Of a DNA stretch of 64,000 nucleotides, positions 25,351 through 36,537 are shown piece after piece. Each line of letters starts with the position of its first letter. Positions within the stretch are counted from its first letter, which is position 1. Below the pieces are notes generated by a model. That model was not told the origin of the DNA and did not search any database. It worked only from the letters and a program-made list of their open reading frames with translations. The position numbers and the translations under genes were made by a program. Origin of the DNA: Actinocorallia herbida (GTDB taxonomy: Bacteria; Actinomycetota; Actinomycetes; Streptosporangiales; Streptosporangiaceae); assembly GCF_003751225.1 (NCBI RefSeq), contig NZ_RJKE01000001.1:9052001-9116000 (forward strand), read 5' to 3'.

Positions 25351-26226
25351 CTACCTGATCAGACGGGACAAACGGCGATCCGCGAGTGGTTTGCCGCCCG
25401 TCTGGCAGGTGGGGCAGTACTGGAACGACGAGTCCGCGAAGGACACCTCGCGGATCGTGTCGCCGCAGACCGGGCAGGGCTCCCCGGCGCGGCCGTGCAC
25501 CCGCAGCCCGAGCTTCTTCTCCGATTTCAGGTCCCCCGCGGCCAGCCCCTTCGACCGTGCGACGGCGTCGGTGAGCGTGCCGACGATGACGTCGTGCAGG
25601 GCCGCGGCCTCCGCTTCGGTGAGCGTCGAGGCGATCTTGTAGGGGGACATCTTCGCGGCGTGCAGGACCTCGTCCGAATAGGCGTTGCCGATGCCCGCGA
25701 TGATCTTCTGGTCCCGCAGCAGCCCCTTGATCCGCGTCTTGGCGTCCTTGGTGAGCGCGTGGAGCGCCGCGGGGGTGAACTCCGGGGAGAGCGGGTCGAT
25801 CCCGAGATCGGCGACGCCCGGGACTTCGCCGGGATCGCGCACCACGTAGACCGCGAGGCCCTTCTTCGTCCCGGCCTCGGTGAGGTCGAACCCCGAGCCG
25901 TCGTTCAGCCGCAGCCGCAGCGCGATCGGGTTCTTGGGGCCGGGGCGGGGCGGTGTGAGGGGAAGTTCGTCCTTCCAGCGCAGCCAGCCCGCGCGGGCGA
26001 GGTGGACGACGAGGTGCAGCCGGCCGGCGGCGGCGTCGAGTTCCAGGTCGAGGAACTTGCCGTGCCGCGCCACGCCGGCCACGGTCCGGTCGCCGAGGTC
26101 GGTGACGGGGGGATCATAGGTCTTGAGCGCCGACACGGCGGCGACGTCCACACGGGCGATCGCCTTGCCGACGGCGTGCTCGCGCAGGAACGCGGCGAGC
26201 GACTCCACTTCGGGAAGCTCCGGCAT
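25351..26226 (-). CDS. Fpg/Nei family DNA glycosylase
   Basis: 291 residues. It begins MPELPEVES with the catalytic Pro2/Glu3. The H2TH region contains KGLLRDQKIIAGIGNAYSDE. A C-terminal zinc finger has CPVC and CPTC. It removes oxidised bases and nicks the DNA. The ATG at 26226 is fixed by the need for the N-terminal proline. DnaA boxes lie directly upstream. Confidence 0.94.
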   Translation of the reverse strand: MPELPEVESLAAFLREHAVGKAIARVDVAAVSALKTYDPPVTDLGDRTVAGVARHGKFLDLELDAAAGRLHLVVHLARAGWLRWKDELPLTPPRPGPKNPIALRLRLNDGSGFDLTEAGTKKGLAVYVVRDPGEVPGVADLGIDPLSPEFTPAALHALTKDAKTRIKGLLRDQKIIAGIGNAYSDEVLHAAKMSPYKIASTLTEAEAAALHDVIVGTLTDAVARSKGLAAGDLKSEKKLGLRVHGRAGEPCPVCGDTIREVSFADSSFQYCPTCQTGGKPLADRRLSRLIR

Positions 26227-26240
26227 GACGTCAGCATGCC

Positions 26241-26402
26241 TCTCCACAGCCGTCCCCAACCCTGTGGATACCTGTGGACAACGCCTGTGGATAACTCTGG
26301 GGCGCGGTGGATACCCAGCCTGCAAAGTGGCGAAAACCACACACGATCTGACAAAACACCCAGGGGGGAGCGAGAGGGATATCCACAGGGGGTGTGGATA
26401 AC
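26241..26402. promoter_or_regulatory. Cluster of DnaA boxes
   Basis: Perfect TTRTCCACA matches (minus orientation) lie at 26273-26281, 26286-26294 and 26393-26401. One-mismatch copies lie at 26263-26271 (TGTGGATAC) and 26379-26387 (ATATCCACA), with a half site near 26241. The first three are 10 and 13 bp apart. The cluster occupies the 290-bp gap between two divergent genes, about 37 kb from dnaN. Confidence 0.8.
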
Positions 26403-26516
26403 CCTGTGACTGAACCGTGCCCGACCGACTTCCGCGGACCGGTGGCGCGGAGGCGACCGAGGCGCCGATACTTCCCCGCAAAGTGAAACTCGGGGGAGAA
26501 GGCCAGAGGCACCGCG

Positions 26517-27353
26517 ATGCGTTCCCGGCGTCCGCCCGCCGTCGTCCTGAGCGCGCTCGCGCTCGTGTGCGGCGTGCTCGGCACCCCCGCCACAGCCGAA
26601 CCAGCGCCCTTGTACTACCTCTCCCTCGGCGACTCCCTCTCCACCGGCTACCAGCCGGGCCAGGGGAACACCGCCACCGGATACCCCGACCAGCTCCAGC
26701 CCCTCCTCGCCGCCCGCGCGCCCGGGCTCGAACTGGTGAAGCTCGGGTGCAGCGGCGAGACCACGGTCACCATGCTCAAGGGCGGCAAGTGCGCCTACCC
26801 CGAAGGCAGCCAGGTCAAGGCGGCCGTCGCGTTCCTCGCCGCCCACCCGGGCCAGGTCCGCTACCTGACGCTCGACATAGGCGGCAACGACATCAACCAG
26901 TGCGTTCGCGGCGGATCCCTGGACCCGACCTGTCTCAACGCCAACGTCCGGGCCCTCTCGGCCAACCTGTGGACGATCGTCACCGAGCTGCGCAAGGCGG
27001 GCGGCGCAGGGGTGAGCTACACGGGGATGACGTACTACGACCCCGTCCTCGCGTCCTGGCTGAGCGGCGGGAACGGCAAGGCCCTCGCCACCTTCTCCGT
27101 GCCGCTCCTCCAGGGCGTCAACGACTTCGCGGCCACCCTCTACCTGCTGGCCGGCTACCGGGTCGCCGACGTGGAGCGGGTCTACGCCACCGCCGACTTC
27201 CGCACGAAGACCACCGTCGACGGCTACGGCAGGCTGCCGCTGAACGTCGCCCGGATCTGCCTGTGGACGCACATGTGCGCCCGCAGGGACATCCATCCCA
27301 ACACCGAGGGGTACCGCAGGATCGCCCAGGCCTTCGCCGCGACGATCCCCTGA
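26517..27353 (+). CDS. Secreted SGNH/GDSL hydrolase
   Basis: 278 residues. A signal peptide ends near ATAEPAP. Block I is YYLSLGDSLSTGY with the catalytic Ser, block III is DIGGNDINQC, and block V is DIHPNTEGYRRIA with the Asp-x-x-His dyad. Cys residues at KLGCSGE, GKCAYP, NQCV and PTCL fit extracellular disulfides. It is a lipase or esterase like the secreted streptomycete enzymes; the substrate is unknown. Confidence 0.9.
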   Translation: MRSRRPPAVVLSALALVCGVLGTPATAEPAPLYYLSLGDSLSTGYQPGQGNTATGYPDQLQPLLAARAPGLELVKLGCSGETTVTMLKGGKCAYPEGSQVKAAVAFLAAHPGQVRYLTLDIGGNDINQCVRGGSLDPTCLNANVRALSANLWTIVTELRKAGGAGVSYTGMTYYDPVLASWLSGGNGKALATFSVPLLQGVNDFAATLYLLAGYRVADVERVYATADFRTKTTVDGYGRLPLNVARICLWTHMCARRDIHPNTEGYRRIAQAFAATIP

Positions 27354-27371
27354 ACAGGCGCGTCACGAGCT

Positions 27372-27397
27372 CCCGGAGGCCGTCACAGGCCTCCGGG
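27372..27397. terminator. Bidirectional hairpin between convergent genes
   Basis: CCCGGAGGCC (27372-27381) pairs perfectly with 27388-27397 around a 6-nt loop. The stop codon of the MarR gene (27383-27385) lies in the loop. Confidence 0.6.
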
Positions 27398-27919
27398 CGG
27401 TCCCGGCGGCGAGGCGTCCCCGAGGGCGACGAGCAGGGTCCGCAGGGCCGCGGCGAGCGCGTCGGGGTGGGGGAGCGCCTCGATCACCCGGCGCTCGGCC
27501 TCGAAGTAGCCGTCGAGCATGTCGTCGATGAGGGCGCGGCCGGGACCGGTGAGCACGACGATCACGGACCTGCGGTCCGCGGGGTCCGGGGTCCGTTCCA
27601 CCAGGCCCTTGCGCGCGAGTTTGTCGATCCGGTTGGTGATCGCGCCCGAGGTGACCGTCGAGGCCCGCAGCAGCTCGCCCGCGGTGAGCGTGCCTTCGCG
27701 GCCCGATCTGCGCAGCGCGGCGAGCACGTCGAACTCGGGCCCGTCCAGGCCGTACTCCGCGTAGAACCGGCCCATCTCACGCTCGAAGACGCGCTCGAGC
27801 CTGTGCACCCGCCCGACGATCCCGAACGGCGAAGGGTCGAGATCGGGGCGTGCGATGCGCCACTGGGCCATCATCCGGTCGACGGCGTCGTCCACACCAC
27901 CGCGCGAGGCGTCCTCCAC
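27383..27919 (-). CDS. MarR-family regulator
   Basis: 178 residues from GTG 27919. The winged helix includes LDGPEFDVLAALRRSG, LLRASTVTSGAITNRIDKL and the wing RTPDPADRRSVIV. Three related palindromes lie upstream, so it probably represses itself. No neighbour shares its strand nearby, so its other target is unknown. A longer frame to 28012 would run through its own operator and is unlikely. Confidence 0.88.
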   Translation of the reverse strand: MEDASRGGVDDAVDRMMAQWRIARPDLDPSPFGIVGRVHRLERVFEREMGRFYAEYGLDGPEFDVLAALRRSGREGTLTAGELLRASTVTSGAITNRIDKLARKGLVERTPDPADRRSVIVVLTGPGRALIDDMLDGYFEAERRVIEALPHPDALAAALRTLLVALGDASPPGPPGGL

Positions 27920-27937
27920 GGCACCAGACCGTACCGC

Positions 27938-28018
27938 ATGTATCTCAACGTTGAAGTAGTTGACAACGCACAGGCCACCGGTGGATAACCATCTGAACAT
28001 TGAAAAGATCAACGTTCA
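27938..28018 (-). promoter_or_regulatory. Probable MarR promoter and operators
   Basis: TCAACGTTGA (27945-27954, perfect), TGAACATTGA (27994-28003) and TCAACGTTCA (28009-28018) are related palindromes. On the minus strand TTGTCA (27966-27961) could be the -35, with ATACAT 17 bp further on. The first palindrome sits in that spacer. Confidence 0.6.
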
Positions 28019-28144
28019 ACTATTTTCCACCGCCTGGGGAGGACACGCCGAGCCGGAGGCCCATGCCGGAAGACGCAGGCCATGGAAACCGGGGGCGGAG
28101 CAGAGGAGAATGAGAAGATGTCGCAGAAGCCGCCGAGAAGGCAT

Positions 28145-28174
28145 CAGGGGCCCTCTGAAACCAGAGGACCCCTG
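28145..28174 (-). terminator. Terminator of tRNA-Leu
   Basis: CAGGGG-C-CCTCTG pairs with CAGAGG-A-CCCCTG around AAAC, two 6-bp helices separated by one symmetric C/A mismatch, 8 bp beyond the tRNA 3' end. Confidence 0.65.
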
Positions 28175-28181
28175 ACCAGGG

Positions 28182-28264
28182 TGGGCGAGGAGGGATTTGA
28201 ACCCTCACACCCTTTCGGGCACACGGACCTGAACCGTGCGCGTCTGCCGTTCCGCCACTCGCCC
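28182..28264 (-). tRNA. tRNA-Leu(CAG)
   Basis: On the minus strand GGGCGAG (from 28264) pairs with CTCGCCC (ending 28183), discriminator A at 28182. The anticodon loop TTCAGGT gives CAG. A variable arm (CCCGAAAGGG) and the T loop GGTTCAAATCC are present; 83 nt. Confidence 0.93.
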
Positions 28265-28393
28265 TTGCGACTGGCCGCTCTTGGCGGCGCTTGAAAAGAT
28301 TAGCACGACGCAAAGGGTGGTTTGTAAACGACGGCGGGCCGCGAACCACTCCACGGATACGATCGTCTGACGAGCAGGGAGAGGAGGTGCCCG

Positions 28394-29131
28394 GTGGGCG
28401 TCCTACAACGCTTCGAACGTCGACTCGAGGGCATGGTCGAGGGTGCCTTCGCGAGGGCGTTCAAGGCGGAGCTTCAGCCGGTCGAGGTGGCCAGCGCGGT
28501 GCAACGCGAGATGGACGAGCGCGCGGCGATCGTGGCCCAGGGTCGCACCCTGGTGCCGAACGACTTCGTGGTCGAGATCTCGCACCCCGACGGCCAGCGG
28601 CTCGAGGTCTACGCCGACAGCCTCAGCCAGGAACTGGCGAACCTCGCCAGGGAGTACGCCAAGGAACAGGGCTTCTCCTTCGTGGGCCCCGTCCGGGTCC
28701 GCTTCGAGCCGGCCGGCGACCTCGGCACCGGAATGTTCCGCATCCGGTCCGGCGTCGTGCGCGGGTCCACGATCGAGAACAACGAGATCCGCCAGCCGCA
28801 CACCGACCATCCGCGCCACGGCAGCGCCTTCCCCGGCCGCCCCCGGCTGGACGTCACCACGGGTGACGGGGCGCGCCAGTCCTATGACATCAGCACGCCG
28901 GTGACCCTTCTCGGCCGCGGGACGGACTGCGATCTGCGCCTGGTGGACCCGGGAGTATCCCGGCATCACGCCGAGATCCGTGTAGAAGGTCCCGAAATCG
29001 TGCTCGTGGATCTAGGGTCTACCAACGGCAGTTTCGTGAACGGTCAGCCGATACGTCGGGTCTCACTCGTCGACGGCACCCGGATCACGATCGGCCGGAC
29101 CAACCTCGTGTTCCGCCGCGACCGGGAGTAG
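28394..29131 (+). CDS. fhaA: FhaA: DUF3662 plus FHA domain protein
   Basis: 245 residues, GTG start with GAGGAGG upstream. DUF3662 occupies about residues 1-115 (MGVLQRFERRLEGMVEGAFA, DFVVEISHPDG). The FHA domain is C-terminal (TLLGRGTDCDLRL, VSRHHAEIRV, LGSTNGSFVNG), with the Arg, Ser-Arg-His and Asn residues that bind phosphothreonine. In mycobacteria FhaA binds phosphorylated MviN and PBP partners. First gene of the operon leading to pknB; shorter than mycobacterial FhaA because the linker is brief. Confidence 0.95.
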   Translation: MGVLQRFERRLEGMVEGAFARAFKAELQPVEVASAVQREMDERAAIVAQGRTLVPNDFVVEISHPDGQRLEVYADSLSQELANLAREYAKEQGFSFVGPVRVRFEPAGDLGTGMFRIRSGVVRGSTIENNEIRQPHTDHPRHGSAFPGRPRLDVTTGDGARQSYDISTPVTLLGRGTDCDLRLVDPGVSRHHAEIRVEGPEIVLVDLGSTNGSFVNGQPIRRVSLVDGTRITIGRTNLVFRRDRE

Positions 29132-29140
29132 CACCCCTCG

Positions 29141-29698
29141 ATGACCCCGATCACCCTGACGCTCATCAAGATCGCGTTCCTCGCGGTGCTGTGGCTGTTC
29201 GTCATCGCCGCGGTGGGCGTGATCCGAGCCGACCTGTTCGGTTCCAAGGCCGCAGAGCGAGCCGCGAACCGCCCCCCGAGACCGGCCCGCCAGACCGCGC
29301 AGGAGCGCGCGAGGCAGCAGCGTCAGGCCTCCCCCCCTCAGCAGCAGTCCGCTCCTGCCCGCCCTCCGACGCAGCCGCAGCAACAGCAGCAGCCGCAAGG
29401 GCAGGGGCAGGCGGTCCTGGTGGTCACCGAGGGCCCGCTCACCGGCACGACGATCGACCTCGCCTCCTCCGGCACGGTCACCGTCGGCCGGGCCCCCGAC
29501 TCCACGCTCGTGGTGTCGGACGACTACGCGTCGAGCCGCCACGCCCGGATCTACGCCCAGGGCGCCGATTGGGTCCTTGAGGACCTGAACTCGACGAACG
29601 GCACCTACCTCGGCCGGTCGAAGGTGACCCGGCCCGTCCAACTCCCTGTCGGCGTCCCGGTGCGTATCGGCAAGACCGTAATCGAGTTGCGCAAATGA
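29141..29698 (+). CDS. fhaB: FhaB: membrane-anchored FHA protein
   Basis: 185 residues. One N-terminal helix (ITLTLIKIAFLAVLWLFVIA) is followed by a Gln/Pro/Ala-rich linker to about residue 85 and an FHA domain (VTVGRAPDSTLVVSD, ASSRHARIYA, LNSTNGTYLG). It should recruit PknB-phosphorylated proteins to the division machinery. Its stop overlaps the pstP start (ATGA). Confidence 0.95.
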   Translation: MTPITLTLIKIAFLAVLWLFVIAAVGVIRADLFGSKAAERAANRPPRPARQTAQERARQQRQASPPQQQSAPARPPTQPQQQQQPQGQGQAVLVVTEGPLTGTTIDLASSGTVTVGRAPDSTLVVSDDYASSRHARIYAQGADWVLEDLNSTNGTYLGRSKVTRPVQLPVGVPVRIGKTVIELRK

Positions 29699-31320
29699 AC
29701 ACTCCACGTATCGGCATCCGCTACGCGACCCGCTCGGACGTCGGCATGCTCCGCGAGGGCAACGAGGACTCCGGCTACGCCGGGCCCCGGCTCCTCGCGG
29801 TCGCCGACGGCATGGGCGGCCATGTCGGCGGCGAGATCGCCAGCGCCACCGCGATCGAGACCCTCCGCAAGCTCGACGCGGACGTCCCGGCCGAACAGCT
29901 GCTCACCGCGTTGGAACACGCGGTCAGGGCGGCCAACGACCGGCTGCACCAGACCGTCGAGGGCGATCCGTCGCTCCAGGGCATGGGCACCACGCTGACG
30001 GCGATGCTGTGGTCCGGCCAGCAGGTCGCGCTCGCGCACATCGGCGACTCGCGCGCCTACCTGCTGCGCAACGGCGAACTGTTCCAGATCACGCACGACC
30101 ACACCCTGGTGCAGTCGCTCGTCGACGAGGGCAGGATCAGCCTCGACGAGGCGGCCACCCACCCGCAGCGCTCCCTGCTGCTGCGCGCGTTGGACGGCCG
30201 CAACGAGGTCGAGCCCGACCTCTCGCTGCGCGAGGCCCAGGTCGGCGACCGCTACCTGCTGTGCTCCGACGGCCTGTCCGGCGTGGTGTCCGCGGACACC
30301 ATCCACCAGGTGCTCACCAGCCACGAGACCCCGGACGGCGCGATCCGCCAGCTCATCGATCTGGCGAACCGCGGCGGCGGCCCGGACAACATCACCTGTG
30401 TGATGGCCGACGTCGTCGATCTGGACGCCTCCGCGCCGCCGCCGGACCGCTCGCTGCTCGTCGGCGCGGCGGCCAGCAAGGCCCAGGAGGCCGAGCAGAA
30501 CCGGCCGAGACCCGCCGACACGCCCGCCCAGCGCGCCGCCGACCTCCGCGACACGCTGCCGCAGCCCGCGCTGATGATGAACGGCGGCGACTTCACCCCG
30601 CCGCCCGCGCCGGCGCCCGCCGCGGCGCCGCCGCCCTACCAGCACGGCGGCCCGCCGCCCGCGCCTCCCGGTCCGCCGCAGCAGGCCGCGCCCCTGGCGG
30701 CGCCGCCCGGCCGCAGCCGGCGCCGGGGGCGCAAGGCGACCCTGCTGCTCGGCGCGGCGGGCGTCACCGGCCTCCTGGTCATCGGCGCCGCGTTCTTCGG
30801 CTACCGGACCCTGAACAGCGGCTACTACCTGCGGGCCGAGGGCGGCGACGTCGTCGTCTACGAGGGCAGCAACGACAAGGTGCTCGGCTTCGACCTTTCG
30901 GCGAAGGGCGCCAAGGGCGTCCAGCCCGATCCCAAGCTCGCGGTGGCCGACCTCACCGACCCCGCGCAGCGCGACGTGCGCGGCCGGGGCATCACCGCGA
31001 ATTCGCCCAAGGGCATCCAGGACGAGATCGAGAAACTGCGCGGGCAGCTCTGCCAGTTCAAGATCGTGCGGGACGACGCGGGCAAGACCCTCATCGTCGT
31101 CCAGGGCCGGGACCAGAAGGACTGCACCCCCAAACCGGTCACCCAGAATCCGAAGGCCGGGGCGCTCCCGGCACCTGAGGTCAAGTTCCTGAGCGCCGCG
31201 GAACTCGCGTCCATCGAGGCGGAGACCCACCCGACCCTCCAGAAGGCGGTCGAGAAGCTCGCCGCCCTGAAGAACCAGGTCGACAAGTGCCGGGACAACG
31301 ACAACTCGTGCCCGGGTTGA
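29695..31320 (+). CDS. pstP: PP2C Ser/Thr phosphatase PstP
   Basis: 541 residues. The catalytic domain to about residue 240 has REGNEDSGY, VADGMGGHVGGE, MGTTLTAML, HIGDSRAYLL, CSDGLSGVV and GPDNITCV, covering the metal-binding aspartates. A Pro/Ala-rich juxtamembrane linker precedes one helix (LLLGAAGVTGLLVIGAAFFGY) and an extracytoplasmic domain of about 170 residues with two Cys near the end. It dephosphorylates PknB and its substrates. Confidence 0.95.
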   Translation: MNTPRIGIRYATRSDVGMLREGNEDSGYAGPRLLAVADGMGGHVGGEIASATAIETLRKLDADVPAEQLLTALEHAVRAANDRLHQTVEGDPSLQGMGTTLTAMLWSGQQVALAHIGDSRAYLLRNGELFQITHDHTLVQSLVDEGRISLDEAATHPQRSLLLRALDGRNEVEPDLSLREAQVGDRYLLCSDGLSGVVSADTIHQVLTSHETPDGAIRQLIDLANRGGGPDNITCVMADVVDLDASAPPPDRSLLVGAAASKAQEAEQNRPRPADTPAQRAADLRDTLPQPALMMNGGDFTPPPAPAPAAAPPPYQHGGPPPAPPGPPQQAAPLAAPPGRSRRRGRKATLLLGAAGVTGLLVIGAAFFGYRTLNSGYYLRAEGGDVVVYEGSNDKVLGFDLSAKGAKGVQPDPKLAVADLTDPAQRDVRGRGITANSPKGIQDEIEKLRGQLCQFKIVRDDAGKTLIVVQGRDQKDCTPKPVTQNPKAGALPAPEVKFLSAAELASIEAETHPTLQKAVEKLAALKNQVDKCRDNDNSCPG

Positions 31321-31351
31321 TCCGGCAGCCAAGGAAGGGATTCCACCGCTC

Positions 31352-32893
31352 ATGAGCGAGGCAGCGACTCCGACGGCGGGACGCACCCGTCTCGGGGCAT
31401 CCCTCGGGCTGCTCATCTTCGCGATCGTGGTCGCGGTGTCGGCCTTCGCCCAGGTGGGCCTGGCCCGCGACGGCACCCTGCCGACCGGCATGTTCGGCTA
31501 CGGCCTGGCCATCGCGGCCCTGTCGGGCGTGGCGTTCTTCGTGGTGCGCAGGTTCACGCCCTACGCCGACCCGGTCCTGCTGCCGCTGGCGATGCTGCTC
31601 AACGGCCTCGGCCTGGCGATGATCTACCGCATCGACCAGACGACCATCGCCACGTTCGAGGAGGACAAGGCCCGCTTCGAGGCGACCCACCCGGGGGCCA
31701 AGTACACCCCGTTCGGCGCCGGCGCCAACGTGAACGGCCAGCTCCTGTGGACGGTCCTGTCGATCGGCCTGTTCATCGCGGCGCTGATCCTGCTGCGCGA
31801 CATCAAGATCCTCCAGCGGTACCACTACACGCTGGGCGCGATCGGCCTCGTCCTGCTCGTCGCCCCGGTCTTCTTCCCCGGCGTCAACGGCTCCAAGATC
31901 TGGATCCAGCTCGGTCCGCTCTCGGTGCAGCCCGCCGAGTTCTGCAAGTTCGCCTTCATCGCCTTCTTCGCGGCATATCTGGTGAAGAAACGAGCGGCAC
32001 TGTCCCTGGTGAGCCGCAAGGTCGGCCCACTGGAGCTGCCGCGCCCGCGCGACCTGATGCCGATCCTCATCTTCTGGGTGATCGCGTTGATGATCCTCGC
32101 GGTCGAGAACGACTTCGGCACCGCGCTGCTGTTCTTCGGCCTGTTCGTCTCGATGGTCTACATCGCCACGGGCAAGGTCGCCTGGGTCGTCATCGGCGTC
32201 GGCATGTTCGTCGGCGGCGCGCTCCTGCTCTACGGTCTCGCGCACGTCATCGGCGGCCCGCTGGAGCACGTCAACCAGCGCATCGAGATCTGGCTGGACC
32301 CCGAGGCGTTCTTCGGCAACGGCTGCTCGCACGGCGGCGAGATCTTCAACGCCGTGAGCGACGCCGACGGCTACAAGGCCTGCGTGGCGAGCGGCGGCAA
32401 CATCTCCAACAGCGAGCAGCTCATGAAGGGCCTGTTCGCGCTCGGCCAGGGCGGCGTCATCGGCACCGGCCTCGGTCAGGGCCAGCCGTACCTGAACGAC
32501 CTGGCCTTCAGCGACGAGATCTTCACGTCCTTCGGCGAGGAGATCGGCCTCACCGGCCTCATGGCGGTGCTGCTCGTCTACGTCCTTCTCGTCGAGCGCG
32601 GCTTCAAGATCGCGATCGCCACGAAGGACGAGTTCGCCAAGCTCTTCGCGGGCGGCGTCTCGTTCGTCTTCGCGCTCCAGGTCTTCGCGATCTGCGGCGG
32701 CGTCACGAAGCTCATCCCGTTCACCGGTCTGACGACGCCGTTCCTGACCCAGGGTGGTTCGTCCCTGCTGGCCAACTGGATCCTCATCGCGATCCTGCTG
32801 CGGCTCAGCCACGAGGCGCGCAAGCCCGCGCCGGTGGCGATCCAGGACGAGGGGATGACGCAGATCGTCAATCTGAGGGGGGCCCAGGAGTGA
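31352..32893 (+). CDS. FtsW/RodA/SpoVE glycosyltransferase
   Basis: 513 residues, about 12 membrane helices, SEDS family. Landmarks include GSKIWIQLGPLSVQPAEFCK, VENDFGTALLFFGLFVSMV, FTSFGEEIGLTGLM and PFLTQGGSSLLANWILIA. SEDS proteins polymerise lipid II with a class B PBP partner, here the coupled pbpA. The long outer loop between VNQRIEIWLDPEAFF and the next helix contains two Cys (NGCSHGG, KACVASG), which could form a disulfide. Confidence 0.95.
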   Translation: MSEAATPTAGRTRLGASLGLLIFAIVVAVSAFAQVGLARDGTLPTGMFGYGLAIAALSGVAFFVVRRFTPYADPVLLPLAMLLNGLGLAMIYRIDQTTIATFEEDKARFEATHPGAKYTPFGAGANVNGQLLWTVLSIGLFIAALILLRDIKILQRYHYTLGAIGLVLLVAPVFFPGVNGSKIWIQLGPLSVQPAEFCKFAFIAFFAAYLVKKRAALSLVSRKVGPLELPRPRDLMPILIFWVIALMILAVENDFGTALLFFGLFVSMVYIATGKVAWVVIGVGMFVGGALLLYGLAHVIGGPLEHVNQRIEIWLDPEAFFGNGCSHGGEIFNAVSDADGYKACVASGGNISNSEQLMKGLFALGQGGVIGTGLGQGQPYLNDLAFSDEIFTSFGEEIGLTGLMAVLLVYVLLVERGFKIAIATKDEFAKLFAGGVSFVFALQVFAICGGVTKLIPFTGLTTPFLTQGGSSLLANWILIAILLRLSHEARKPAPVAIQDEGMTQIVNLRGAQE

Positions 32894-34401
32894 GCGCGGG
32901 CAACATGAACAAGGAGCTGAAGCGGGTCGGCCTGGTCGGCCTCGCGCTGATCGGCGTCCTCGCGATCAACGTCAACTGGATCCAGGCCGGACAGGCCGAG
33001 GACCTGCGGGTGCACAAGCTGAACAACCGGCCGCTCCAGGGCGTGTCGCTGCGGGCGCGGGGCGACATCATCTCGGCCGACGGGGTCAAGATGGCCTGGT
33101 CCGACGCGCTCAGCCCGGGAGACGCCAAGACCAAGTACCAGCGCCGCTACCTGAAGAACGCCGAGGCCTTCGTACCGGTCACCGGGTACTACGCGGGGAC
33201 CATGCAGCAGGCCGGCCTGGAACTCGCCTACAACTCCCTGCTCGACGGGATCGACACCCGTCAGAGCACCGACTCGTGGGTCCGCATGCTGACGGGGGAG
33301 AAGCCCCTGGGCGGGACCATCTACACCACGATCGACTCCAAGGCACAGACACGCGCGTACCAGACCCTCTCAGCCCAGAACCCCTTGCGCGCCGCGGCCG
33401 TCGTCATCGACGTCAAGACGGGTGCGATCAAGGTCGCCGCGAGCTACCCCTCCTTCGACCCGACCTCCGTCGCCGACATCAAGAATCCCGGCGACGACCA
33501 GAAGAAGCTCGACGAACTGGGCGATGCCAAGGGCCAGCCGCTGGTCGACAAGGCCTACAGCGAACTGTTCCCGCCCGGATCGTCGTTCAAGACGATCGTC
33601 GCGGCGGCCTTCCTGGGCAAGGACGGCAACACCAAGGACAGCGCCGTGCCCTCCCCCCGCGAGGTGCCGACCGGAGGCGGCGTCATCGGCAACAGCCACA
33701 ACGACAACATCTGCGGCGTCGGCTCCGCCCCGCTGATCGGCACGTTCGCCCAGTCCTGCAACACCACCTACGCCCTCCTCGGCGTGGACGACACGGTCCT
33801 CGGCAACGAGGCGGTCCGCGCCCAGTCGGAGAAGTTCGGGTTCTACAAGCCGATCCCGATCGAGCAGGACCTCGACGCCCCGGCCTCCCAGTACCCGCAC
33901 AACGTCGACAACCGCGACGAGATCCTGCGCGGTTCGTTCGGCCAGGGCGAGACCAAGACCACGACCCTCCAGATGGCCATGGTCGCCGCGGCGATCGCCA
34001 ACGGCGGCGACATGATGAAGCCCTACCTCGTCGACAAGGCCGTCGGCCGGATCGAAGGCGACAAGGGCAAGCCCGAAGAGACCGGCACGATCCACGAGGC
34101 CGAGCAGGAGACCTTCGGCAAGCCGATCAGCGGCGACACCGCATCCCAGCTCCAGGACATGATGCGCGAGGTCGTCGCCTCCGGGACCGCGACCAACCTC
34201 CAGGGACGCAACATCGCTGGAAAGACGGGTACGACGGAACTGACGGCTACCCGAGGAGGCGCCTGGTTCGTCGGATTCGCCCCGGCGGACGACCCGAAAT
34301 ACGGCTTCGCGGTCTTCGTCGAAGGCAGCACCAGCCTCTTCGGCGCGAGCACCTCGGGCCCCATCGCCGCGGACATCATCGACGCCCTGGGGAAGAAGTG
34401 A
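32890..34401 (+). CDS. pbpA: Class B penicillin-binding protein PbpA
   Basis: 503 residues with one N-terminal membrane helix and a small dimerisation region. The transpeptidase domain has SxxK in PPGSSFKTIV, SxN in QSCNTTYALLG and KTG in IAGKTGTTELTA. The GTG at 32890 overlaps the ftsW/rodA stop (GTGA); ATG 32905 is an alternative. It cross-links new peptidoglycan together with the SEDS protein. In mycobacteria PbpA is a PknB substrate. Confidence 0.95.
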   Translation: MSAGNMNKELKRVGLVGLALIGVLAINVNWIQAGQAEDLRVHKLNNRPLQGVSLRARGDIISADGVKMAWSDALSPGDAKTKYQRRYLKNAEAFVPVTGYYAGTMQQAGLELAYNSLLDGIDTRQSTDSWVRMLTGEKPLGGTIYTTIDSKAQTRAYQTLSAQNPLRAAAVVIDVKTGAIKVAASYPSFDPTSVADIKNPGDDQKKLDELGDAKGQPLVDKAYSELFPPGSSFKTIVAAAFLGKDGNTKDSAVPSPREVPTGGGVIGNSHNDNICGVGSAPLIGTFAQSCNTTYALLGVDDTVLGNEAVRAQSEKFGFYKPIPIEQDLDAPASQYPHNVDNRDEILRGSFGQGETKTTTLQMAMVAAAIANGGDMMKPYLVDKAVGRIEGDKGKPEETGTIHEAEQETFGKPISGDTASQLQDMMREVVASGTATNLQGRNIAGKTGTTELTATRGGAWFVGFAPADDPKYGFAVFVEGSTSLFGASTSGPIAADIIDALGKK

Positions 34402-34477
34402 GTCCCATCACATCACCACGACGGCGCAGCGTGATCGTCACACTCCGGAAAGCGTACGGGCACGCGCTGAGGACGCC

Positions 34478-34490
34478 GGTAACGATTACC
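34478..34490. promoter_or_regulatory. GGTAA-CGA-TTACC inverted repeat before pknB
   Basis: A perfect 5-bp inverted repeat in the 188-bp pbpA-pknB gap; another GGGTAAC lies at about 34551. GTAACG-type sequences are bound by MtrA in related bacteria, so this is a candidate site. The binding is inferred. Confidence 0.35.
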
Positions 34491-34589
34491 ACACCTCCGT
34501 CCCTCGCCGAACCCAATCCCGAGAGCACTACCGCTCGGGCGCTAGGTTCGGGTAACAAGGTTTGACTCGGATCGAAGGAACTGGAAGAC

Positions 34590-36524
<1,935 letters not shown>

Positions 36525-36537
36525 CCCTGAGAACGCC

